Assembly: GCF_900316465.1 (NCBI RefSeq)
Contig: NZ_ONDD01000011.1
Span: 56,759 to 120,758 of the forward strand
Length of the DNA stretch: 64,000 bases
Reading direction: 5' to 3'
Origin: an uncultured Fibrobacter sp.
GTDB lineage: Bacteria > Fibrobacterota > Fibrobacteria > Fibrobacterales > Fibrobacteraceae
In this document: positions 25,176 to 31,478 of the stretch, in pieces
How positions within the stretch are numbered: the first letter of the stretch is position 1
Layout: each line of letters starts with the position of its first letter
The notes under the pieces: generated by a model
Databases searched by the model: none
What the model was told of the DNA's origin: nothing
The model's input: the letters and a program-made list of their open reading frames with translations, nothing else
Program-made: the position numbers and the translations under genes

Positions 25176-25793
25176 TTAGTTCACCGGGCAAGCTTCAACC
25201 CATTCGCCCGCGATCGTTGCGCACTGTTCCTGGGTAACCGGAATGCATTCAGCCATACCCGGAACATCGCTAGCCATATAGCAGGTTGCACCACCAGCAG
25301 CCGGAGTTTCAGCGGCCGGGTCGGTCGGAGTTTCAGCAGCCGGGTCAGCCGGAGTTTCGGCAGCCGGGTCAGCCGGAGTTTCAGCGGCCGGGTCAGCCGG
25401 AGTTTCAGCGGCCGGGTCAGCCGGAGTTTCGGCAGCCGGATCAGCCGGAGTTTCGGCAGCCGGGTCAGCCGGAGTTTCGGCAGCCGGGTCAGCCGGAGTT
25501 TCGGCAGCCGGATCAGCATTTTCGCAACCCTTAACCGGAGTATCCTGACCCATAATCATCATATTCCACTGAGTACCATTGCACTGATAGTAGTCATTGT
25601 AATCTTCGGTAAGAACCTTAGCGCAAAGATTCTGAGTCGGAGAGCACGGAATCTTGTCAATATCCATAAAGGTCTTGACGCTAGCCGGGGCGACATCATA
25701 GGACGGACCCGAAGAAGAGCTATCGTCACCGCAACCCACGAGAGCGGTCATAGCAAGAGCAGCAACAGGAAGAATAACTTTTTTAGTAAACAT
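25176..25793 (-). CDS. Lipoprotein with cysteine module and 8-residue DPAAETPA repeats
   Basis: A 205-residue lipoprotein: signal ending MTALVGC (Cys ~21), GDDSSSSG, then a cysteine module (residues ~45-85: IPCSPTQNLCAKVLT, YQCNGTQWNMMIMGQDTPVK, GCEN) that aligns with the module at 24196, then nine tandem DPAAETPA units (one DPAAETPT) at ~88-160, and a C-terminal cysteine cluster (ATCYMASDVPGMAECIPVTQ, then CATIAGEWVEACPVN). AAGGAG precedes ATG. The Pro/Ala/Glu/Thr repeat probably forms a rigid extended stalk between two disulfide-type heads. Surface localisation is inferred from the lipoprotein signal. Confidence 0.82.
   Translation of the reverse strand: MFTKKVILPVAALAMTALVGCGDDSSSSGPSYDVAPASVKTFMDIDKIPCSPTQNLCAKVLTEDYNDYYQCNGTQWNMMIMGQDTPVKGCENADPAAETPADPAAETPADPAAETPADPAAETPADPAAETPADPAAETPADPAAETPADPAAETPTDPAAETPAAGGATCYMASDVPGMAECIPVTQEQCATIAGEWVEACPVN
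25303..25520 (-). repeat. 24-bp coding tandem repeats
   Basis: Nine in-frame 24-bp units encode DPAAETPA. Neighbouring units are identical or differ at one or two third positions, which points to recent expansion by slippage or recombination. Confidence 0.88.
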
Positions 25794-25911
25794 TTTGTCT
25801 CCTTATAATGAATTAGGTAGTCCCTAATATACATCCATTTTTTTCAAATAGGTTGCTTTTTTTAAACAAAATATTGACATTTGTTGTATTACAAAACAAC
25901 GATTTTATACA

Positions 25912-25955
25912 AATATTGCTACCTTGTAAACATTTATGTACAAAGTAGCAATATT
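25912..25955 (-). terminator. Long AT-rich hairpin after the 25959 lipoprotein gene
   Basis: Perfect 11-bp stem AATATTGCTAC (25912-25922) with GTAGCAATATT (25945-25955), and an inner TTGTA..TACAA pairing. It lies 3 nt after the gene's stop. There is no long T run, so terminator strength is uncertain; mRNA 3'-end protection is an alternative. Confidence 0.5.
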
Positions 25956-25958
25956 TTC

Positions 25959-26789
25959 TTATTCCACAAGATCGTGAATCGTTTGGCAGTTAATAGAGCC
26001 GCCTGCATAAACATAAAATTGAACGCCCTCAATGACATCGCCACACTTTATTCCACCCGCTGGGCACTCTGACGCAATAACAACATCATCTCCTTCGCAT
26101 TCAGAAGTATCATACCTATCTGACGGGAACACGGCACAAAGCTCACTGTCATAGCATGTAAAAGTGGCGCCGTTCTGAACACTCACAGGAACCGTTTCTT
26201 TGGGGTCACTATTTTCTTTATCGGAGTTCGTAACATCCTTTACTTCGGCGTCATCATCCCCATCTTCCAGAAGTTCGGCACAGCTCATCGTGTTAAACAC
26301 AGCGCCATAGTAATAAACCTTGGCCGAATCCGTTCCGTTTTTATCCTTGTCGGAACAAACCTTCGCAGCACCAGAAGGGCATCCATTTCCCAAAGTGACC
26401 GAAACAATCATGCCATCGGCACCTTCGGCTTCTGTCGTGCACATCGCCTTCACATATTTTTCAAAGGCGGCATTCGCCTCGATGCAGGAACGCGTCCTAA
26501 AAACATCGGCCATTTGGTAATAGCACGAAATCAAGCCCGTAGAACCATCATATGTATCTTGTTTAGAATCCTGCTCAGCCGGTTCATCTTTCACCGTCGA
26601 ATTGTCAGGCGTCGAAACAGCATCCGTAAAATTTTTTACTACGGAATCTGCCTCTGCAGTATCATTGGCATACCACTTGGTATTTTCAACCTTGGCATTC
26701 GCTTCGGTAGAGTTGGAATCGCTATCGCAACCGAAAAGGGTTACAAGCGCCAACGCAGCGACAGGCATCAAATATTTCAGATGTTTCAT
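25959..26789 (-). CDS. Cysteine-rich lipoprotein, unknown
   Basis: A 276-residue lipoprotein: signal LKYLMPVAALALVTLFGC (Cys ~20) and a DSDSNST linker. The body has many cysteines in short strands (LISCYYQMADVFRTRSCIEA, ALCAVFPSDRYDTSEC-like segments, GGIKCGDVIEG, SINCQTIHDLVE at the end), suggesting repeated small disulfide-bonded units. I start it at 26789, where AAGGAG lies 7-8 nt upstream, rather than at 26873, whose extra 28 residues would disrupt the signal peptide. It belongs to the same three-lipoprotein block as 24196 and 25176 but lacks their repeat tails. Function unknown. Confidence 0.75.
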   Translation of the reverse strand: MKHLKYLMPVAALALVTLFGCDSDSNSTEANAKVENTKWYANDTAEADSVVKNFTDAVSTPDNSTVKDEPAEQDSKQDTYDGSTGLISCYYQMADVFRTRSCIEANAAFEKYVKAMCTTEAEGADGMIVSVTLGNGCPSGAAKVCSDKDKNGTDSAKVYYYGAVFNTMSCAELLEDGDDDAEVKDVTNSDKENSDPKETVPVSVQNGATFTCYDSELCAVFPSDRYDTSECEGDDVVIASECPAGGIKCGDVIEGVQFYVYAGGSINCQTIHDLVE

Positions 26790-26846
26790 TAGAACTCCTT
26801 GTTTAACTCTTATAACCAAATATACATCAATATCAGAGAGTTCTGC

Positions 26847-26880
26847 AAAAAAAATCCCCCGGCATTTCGCCAAGGGATTT
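26847..26880 (-). terminator. Terminator after PRPP-synthetase-like gene
   Basis: AAATCCC (26852-26858) pairs with GGGATTT (26874-26880) around an inner GGC/GCC hairpin; on the minus strand it is followed by at least six Ts. Confidence 0.8.
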
Positions 26881-26931
26881 AAAAAGTAGCTCTAATCTAT
26901 CTTGTTCGCCGAGCTGAGGCAACAGAACTTA

Positions 26932-28098
26932 TTAAAAAAACTGGGGCGGCCAACGCGGGTTCTTCGAGGACATATCGATCTTGTAGAAGTCCTTCTCGAA
27001 GCGGCCGTCGTCCATGCCGTACATCTGCATCACGTGGCGGGCAATCCACTTGCCGAGCTTGAGCACGGTGAGCTTCTTGCGGAGGCGGCCCTGGCAGTCA
27101 CGGTTCATAATGTCCGGAAGCGTCGAGGTCGTGAGGATTTCGTCGATGGCCGGGCTGTTGAGCTTTTCGCGGGCTTCGGCACTGGTGTGGAAGTGCGTCA
27201 CGCCGAAGCAAACGCGGTTCGGGTTACCCTTCTTGATGTGTTCGCAGCACTGCACGATCGTGGTACCGGTACGCACCATGTCGTCGAACACGATCACGTC
27301 CTTGCCCTCGATTTCCTCGATGCTGATGTCGGAAAGTTCCGGGTTGAAGGTCATGCTGATTTCGCGTTCGCCGGTACGGACCTTGTCCATCACCACGCGC
27401 TTGCATTCGGGGAGCTGGAGAGCGTCGAACACAGCGTTCATGAACGGGCGTGCGCCCTTGTCCGGAGAGACGATCACGAGGTTGTTGCCGTCCTTACCGG
27501 TCTGAACGAAGTTGCTGCTCTTGATGTAGTGAGCGTAAACGTCGGTCGGAATCAGGTTGTGGAAGTTGCCTTCAAAAATTTCAGTAAACAGGTTCTGCAC
27601 CTTGATGCTGTGGTTGTGGCAGGTCACCACGGCGTCAACGCCAGACTTCTTGAGGAGTTCGGCGTAAAGGAGGCTCGTGAAGGCCTGGCCGTCGAACTTC
27701 TTGAGGTCGACATCTGGGCGATCCTTTTCGAGCGGACCGACGCGGTGCGGACCGCGGTCCTGGGCGCTGTAGAACAAATCGGGCTCCACGAGCACCACCT
27801 GTTCGGCACCGTTGTCCTTAGCGGCGCGGGCCAAAATGCAGTTACGCATGGCGTAGTCGTTACGGCTGCGTTCATGGTTCGAAACCGAGCAAATCAAAAC
27901 GATCTTGCCTTCCAGGCGACGGCCGATATGTTCCATATCGTCCACGTCGAGCATGTAGCGGGGGCAGAATTCGGAGTTTGCGAAGGTCTTCAAGGAGACC
28001 ACGTCGGAAATATCTTCACGGAGGCCGATGTACTGGGCCATGTCGATGGCGAACGGATCATCAGTGAAGTTTCCGGTCACGATAAAACGATCAGACAT
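26932..28098 (-). CDS. prs: Ribose-phosphate pyrophosphokinase-like protein (divergent, long)
   Basis: A 388-residue protein with two phosphoribosyltransferase-like halves. The PRPP-binding loop is clear (VIVFDDMVRTGTTIVQC near residue 255), as is a flexible-loop region (NLVIVSPDKGARPFMNAVFD). The N-terminal half has EGKIVLICSVSNHERSRNDY, where usual Prs has an RPTxxPVND segment. PRPP synthetases make PRPP from ribose-5-phosphate and ATP for nucleotide, His and Trp synthesis; most are ~315 residues, and this one has extra sequence, including a C-terminal ~40-residue basic/aromatic tail (FYKIDMSSKNPRWPPQFF). Start 28098 (MSDRF) is chosen over 28128 because AAGG is suitably spaced. Assignment to PRPP synthetase is likely; the class is atypical. 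Confidence 0.8.
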   Translation of the reverse strand: MSDRFIVTGNFTDDPFAIDMAQYIGLREDISDVVSLKTFANSEFCPRYMLDVDDMEHIGRRLEGKIVLICSVSNHERSRNDYAMRNCILARAAKDNGAEQVVLVEPDLFYSAQDRGPHRVGPLEKDRPDVDLKKFDGQAFTSLLYAELLKKSGVDAVVTCHNHSIKVQNLFTEIFEGNFHNLIPTDVYAHYIKSSNFVQTGKDGNNLVIVSPDKGARPFMNAVFDALQLPECKRVVMDKVRTGEREISMTFNPELSDISIEEIEGKDVIVFDDMVRTGTTIVQCCEHIKKGNPNRVCFGVTHFHTSAEAREKLNSPAIDEILTTSTLPDIMNRDCQGRLRKKLTVLKLGKWIARHVMQMYGMDDGRFEKDFYKIDMSSKNPRWPPQFF

Positions 28099-28138
28099 AT
28101 TTACGCCTTGATGTTGAGGTTGAACCATTGGTTATGGG

Positions 28139-28146
28139 CAAATATA
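28139..28146 (-). promoter_or_regulatory. Bacteroidetes-like -7 element (TATATTTG)
   Basis: TATATTTG on the minus strand, about 40 nt upstream of the preferred ATG 28098, exactly matches TAnnTTTG. Confidence 0.45.
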
Positions 28147-28195
28147 GAATAATTCGATACCCAAATTCAAGGCCGTCTTACAATAGGCGACTTTT

Positions 28196-28232
28196 CAAAA
28201 AAAAGACTTTCGCCATTTCTGACGAAAGCCTT
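28196..28232 (-). terminator. Terminator after lysA
   Basis: Stem 28203-28212 with 28223-28232 (one mismatch), followed on the minus strand by about eight Ts. Confidence 0.75.
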
Positions 28233-28260
28233 AAAAATAAAATGATGCTCACATTTTGAT

Positions 28261-28361
28261 ATTGATTTAGAAACAAGCAGGACAAGGCGCGAGCTCCCGT
28301 AGCGTACTAAAACGTACGTGAGGGAGCGAGCAACGCCGTAATGCGCCGTTTATAAATCAAT
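28261..28361. repeat. Large imperfect palindrome overlapping the lysA 3' end
   Basis: Nested arms: ATTGATTTA (28261-28269) with TAAATCAAT (28353-28361), GGCG (28286-28289) with CGCC (28334-28337), GCTCCC (28293-28298) with GGGAGC (28322-28327), and CGTAC (28303-28307) with CGTACG (28313-28318). The right outer arm contains the last codons of lysA. It resembles a REP-like extragenic palindrome. Confidence 0.6.
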
Positions 28362-29612
28362 AATCCTGTCGTTCTGCATGAGCTGCTCAAAAGTCTGGCG
28401 TTCGCGCACGACCTTCAGTTCACCGTTGGTGTACATGGTTTCGGCAGCATAACGACGGCTGTTGTAGTTGCTGCTCATGGCGGCACCGTAGGCGCCAGCG
28501 TCATGGAGAACCAGCAGGTCGCCCACCTGGGCCTTCGGGAGCTTGCGGGTCACCACGAAACCGCCTTCTTCCTGCGTGAACACGTCACCGGATTCGCAGA
28601 GCGGGCCTGCAACAACGGCGTCCACCGTTTCGTTCAGTTCGCGACCGTCGCGGGCAATAATCGAGATGGCATGATAGCTACCGTAGAAACTCGGGCGAAC
28701 GAGGTCGGTAAAGCCGGCATCCACCAGGTAGAACAGGTTGTCGCCCTGCTTCTTGACGGCGCGGATTTCGGCCATCAGGTAACCGCTTTCGGCCACCAGG
28801 TAACGACCCGGTTCCACTTCAAGGTGAACCTCGTGGCCAATGCTCTGCTGAATGCGCTTGCGGGCATCGTCCCACAGTTTGTAGTAAGCGTTCACGTCGA
28901 TGCGGTTTCCCTTGTCTTCTTCGTGATACGGAATCGGGAGGCCGCCCCCTGCACTGATGGTGCGCAAGTGAGAGCCCAGGCGACGGCTAGCGTCGACCAT
29001 GGCATCGCACACCTGAGCGAGGTGTTCAAAGTCCGTGCCGGAACCGATATGCATGTGCAGTCCCGTAATCCACATGCCATTCGCCTGCGCGAGCTTGATG
29101 CAGTCCTTGATCTGTTCGTGCCAGATGCCGTGCTTGCTGAGGTCGCCACCGGTGTTGGTCTTGCGGGAGTGTCCATGGCCAAAACCCGGGTTCACGCGGA
29201 TGGTGAGTTCCGACTTCACGCCGAAATCAGCGAGCTGCTGGATCATATCCGGCGAGCCCACGTTCACGGCGATGTTGTGTTCCTTCACGAGTTCAAGAGC
29301 ATCCTTGTCGAAGATGTCTGCGGTGTAGACAATTTCAGGAGCCTTGCCCTTCTGCTGGCCACCCTTGAATCCGGCCTTGAGGGCGCGAACGATTTCGCCG
29401 GCAGAAACCGCATCAACGACGCAGCCGAGCTTACGGATAAGCGAAACCACGGAAAGGTTCGGGCATGCCTTCTGAGCAAAGCGAACGGTGTCAAATACCT
29501 GGACATCCTTCACGCACTTTTCAATCGTGGCGCGGTCATAAATCCAGAGCGGCGTGCCGTACTGTTCGGCAGCCTTCACAAAAACGTCTTGAGGAATAGA
29601 ATAATTTGCCAT
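28350..29612 (-). CDS. lysA: Diaminopimelate decarboxylase
   Basis: A 420-residue PLP enzyme of fold type III that decarboxylates meso-diaminopimelate to L-lysine. Seen: the N-terminal TPLWIYDRATIEKCVKDVQV, a Lys-containing region FAQKACPNLSVVSLIRKLG for PLP (near residue 50), GFGHGHSRKTNTGGDLSKHG (~155), HMHIGSGTDFEHLAQV (~200, HxHxGS), EPGRYLVAESG (~285), VAGPLCESGDVFTQE (~355 with CESGD) and DAGAYGAAMSSNYN. Start 29612 (MANYS) is preferred: residues upstream in the frame are not family-like. The last codons lie in a large palindrome. Confidence 0.93.
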   Translation of the reverse strand: MANYSIPQDVFVKAAEQYGTPLWIYDRATIEKCVKDVQVFDTVRFAQKACPNLSVVSLIRKLGCVVDAVSAGEIVRALKAGFKGGQQKGKAPEIVYTADIFDKDALELVKEHNIAVNVGSPDMIQQLADFGVKSELTIRVNPGFGHGHSRKTNTGGDLSKHGIWHEQIKDCIKLAQANGMWITGLHMHIGSGTDFEHLAQVCDAMVDASRRLGSHLRTISAGGGLPIPYHEEDKGNRIDVNAYYKLWDDARKRIQQSIGHEVHLEVEPGRYLVAESGYLMAEIRAVKKQGDNLFYLVDAGFTDLVRPSFYGSYHAISIIARDGRELNETVDAVVAGPLCESGDVFTQEEGGFVVTRKLPKAQVGDLLVLHDAGAYGAAMSSNYNSRRYAAETMYTNGELKVVRERQTFEQLMQNDRIIDL

Positions 29613-29733
29613 ACGGGGGTTAAATTTAGAAAATGGGCGTGAGGTGCAGGGCCGCACTGACGAGCTTTAACGCCACATTGCTTAGGACAAGTGAAATACG
29701 GAGAGCGAAGTTCGCGCCGGCTTTACACAAAAT

Positions 29734-29762
29734 GAAAAAACGCAGGCGTTCTTGCCTGCGTT
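29734..29762 (-). terminator. Terminator after the 29769 gene
   Basis: Perfect 9-bp stem AACGCAGGC (29739-29747) with GCCTGCGTT (29754-29762), loop GTTCTT; on the minus strand it is followed by six Ts. Confidence 0.85.
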
Positions 29763-29768
29763 CAAACT

Positions 29769-30338
29769 TTAAAACCTGAGCGCCAAATCCATGCCAACTG
29801 TTTTGGCAAGTGGATTTATCAGCGGGACAAAATCCACTTTTACCTGCTGCGACTTTGTTCGGTATCTTTCTGCGGATTTCTGGTACTCTTCGGACTGTTC
29901 CAGCATCCTGTTTCCTCTGATACCCTTCCCTATGCCGCCAGCAACACCGAAAACACCGCCCATCAAGAGGCACGCGCTAGGAGCCATGATAAACACGACT
30001 AAAACGCCACCACCCTCTAACGAAGCACTTGAAGAAGCGTTAACACTCCATATGGTTCCGACCGCACCGAGAGTCCCCAAAAACACGCCGGCAACAATGT
30101 CATCAACGTAGTCTTCCAACAATTGTTCGCCTTCGGTTTTCAGCTTCGCAGACATTTCTTCGTAGTACAAGGCACTGTCGGAAACCGCGACAGAAAGCGA
30201 ATCACTAGCGCATTCCCCAGATACTTGATCGGTCCGCTCACAGGGTTGAGAAAACGCAATCGAGCATAAAGCACCAAAAAAAGGGATTAGACGTGCTTGA
30301 CCTTGTTGTCGCCTTCGTCCCAGTACTGGCCATCGCAA
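29769..30338 (-). CDS. Small membrane protein, unknown; start uncertain
   Basis: The frame encodes up to 189 residues. From ~residue 17 it looks like a signal peptide (LIPFFGALCSIAFSQ), followed by a Cys/Ser-rich segment and two hydrophobic stretches (AGVFLGTLGAVGTIWSV and VLVVFIMAPSACLLMGGVFG). The only ATG available (30338) lies inside the 3' end of the upstream gene (52-nt overlap), giving a leader (RWPVLGRRRQQGQAR) that is not signal-like until residue 17. A non-ATG start nearer 30290, or coupling to the upstream gene, is possible. A terminator follows. I recognise no family. Confidence 0.5.
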   Translation of the reverse strand: MRWPVLGRRRQQGQARLIPFFGALCSIAFSQPCERTDQVSGECASDSLSVAVSDSALYYEEMSAKLKTEGEQLLEDYVDDIVAGVFLGTLGAVGTIWSVNASSSASLEGGGVLVVFIMAPSACLLMGGVFGVAGGIGKGIRGNRMLEQSEEYQKSAERYRTKSQQVKVDFVPLINPLAKTVGMDLALRF

Positions 30339-30751
30339 ACGAACTTGTATTCGTAATCGCCAGCATCGAGGGTGATCTTGCCAGTCCAGAGACCAGTCTT
30401 CTTGTCCTTCTTGAGCATGTCCTTGTCGACAGCCCAGTTGTTGAAGGAACCTGCAACGGACACGGTCGTTGCGAGCGGGCAGTTGGCTTCGAACACAACC
30501 GTCACCTTCTTGGGAGCCTTAGCAGCGGTCTTCTTGGCCGGGGCCTTCTTTTCGGCGGCGGCCTTCGGGGCGGCCTTCTTAGCAGCCGGCTTTACGGCAG
30601 CAACTTTCTTTTCAGCGGCCGGCTTTGCAGCGGTCTTGCAGGCGGCCTTCTTGGCCGGAGCCTTCTTTTCGGCGGCAGCCTTCGGAGCAGCCTTAGCGGC
30701 AACCTTCTTGGCAGCGGCCTTGGCGACTACAGTTTTAGTTCCTTTAGACAT
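30287..30751 (-). CDS. Lys/Ala/Pro-rich tail fused to a glycogen-binding (CBM48/AMPK-like) domain
   Basis: A 154-residue protein. Residues ~1-85 are almost only Lys, Ala, Pro, Glu and Thr, with repeated AKKAAPKAAAEKKAPAKK-like units and a lone Cys in KKAACKTAAK, similar in composition to histone H1-like tails. Residues ~86-152 form a compact beta-sandwich of the CBM48/AMPK glycogen-binding type: VVFEANCPLATTVSVAGSFN, then NW, WTGKITLDAGDYEYKFVCDG and QYWDEGDN. Such domains bind glycogen or starch; the tail should be strongly cationic. No signal peptide, so cytoplasmic. Start ATG 30751 is chosen because AAGGAG is 6 nt upstream; ATG 30757 directly abuts it. Role in glycogen granules is inference. 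Confidence 0.8.
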   Translation of the reverse strand: MSKGTKTVVAKAAAKKVAAKAAPKAAAEKKAPAKKAACKTAAKPAAEKKVAAVKPAAKKAAPKAAAEKKAPAKKTAAKAPKKVTVVFEANCPLATTVSVAGSFNNWAVDKDMLKKDKKTGLWTGKITLDAGDYEYKFVCDGQYWDEGDNKVKHV

Positions 30752-30815
30752 TTTCATCTCCTTGCTTTGTTTGCGCGCAAAGATAGTAAATTTTTTTCAA
30801 CCTGTCTAGTTTTGC

Positions 30816-30821
30816 TATATT
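30816..30821 (+). promoter_or_regulatory. Putative -7 element before rpe
   Basis: TATATT (with TG following, giving TATATTTG) lies 6 nt before ATG 30828. No ribosome-binding site is present, so the transcript is probably leaderless. Confidence 0.5.
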
Positions 30822-30827
30822 TGGGCT

Positions 30828-31478
30828 ATGCTCAAGCAAATTATCGCCCCCAGCGTGTTGAACGCAAACTTCCTCGAACTCGGCAACGGCCTCAAGGCTA
30901 TCGAAAACGGTGGCGCAGGCCTTGTTCACCTCGACATCATGGACGGACACTTTGTCCCAAATATCAGCTTCGGCCCGGGAATCTCTGCCTGCGTGGGTAA
31001 GGGAACCAAGCTCCCGCTCGATTGCCACCTGATGATCGAAAACCCCGAAAACTACGTGGGTGAATTTGCAAAGGCTGGCGCAAGCCTCATTAGCGTGCAC
31101 GCCGAAACTACGAATCACCTCGACCGTCTGCTGCACCAGATTAAGGAACTCGGCGTGAAGCCCGCTGTGGCCATTAACCCGGCAACTCCGCTCGAAAGCA
31201 TCAAGTACGTGCTCGATATCGTAGACATGGTGCTTATCATGTCGGTGAACCCGGGATTCGGCGGCCAGAGTCTGATTCCTTATTGCCTCGACAAGATTCG
31301 CGAATTGCGCCAGATGAAGCCGGAACTGGACATTCAGATTGATGGCGGCGTGAAGCTTGATAACATTCTCGCCTGCAAGGAAGCCGGCGCAAACGTATTC
31401 GTCGTCGGTTCCGCGATCTTCGGCAAGCCCGATCCCGAAGCCGTGTGCCGCGAATTCGTGAAGCTCGTTAACGGCTAG
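30828..31478 (+). CDS. rpe: Ribulose-phosphate 3-epimerase
   Basis: A 216-residue TIM-barrel enzyme interconverting ribulose-5-phosphate and xylulose-5-phosphate in the pentose phosphate pathway. Family signatures: IAPSVLNANFLELGNGLKAI at the N-terminus, HLDIMDGHFVPNISFGP (residues ~33-49, metal and catalytic Asp), LDCHLMIENPE, MVLIMSVNPGFGGQSLI (~138-154), and LDIQIDGGVKLDNI with catalytic Asp at ~175. Length is standard. The last 11 bases overlap the 3' end of the converging gene at 31468. A TATATTTG promoter element lies 6 nt before the start. Confidence 0.95.
   Translation: MLKQIIAPSVLNANFLELGNGLKAIENGGAGLVHLDIMDGHFVPNISFGPGISACVGKGTKLPLDCHLMIENPENYVGEFAKAGASLISVHAETTNHLDRLLHQIKELGVKPAVAINPATPLESIKYVLDIVDMVLIMSVNPGFGGQSLIPYCLDKIRELRQMKPELDIQIDGGVKLDNILACKEAGANVFVVGSAIFGKPDPEAVCREFVKLVNG

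Noticed and set aside
25303..25520. 24-bp repeat considered as CRISPR
   Set aside because: Units are directly tandem with no spacers and encode an in-frame protein repeat; no cas genes nearby.
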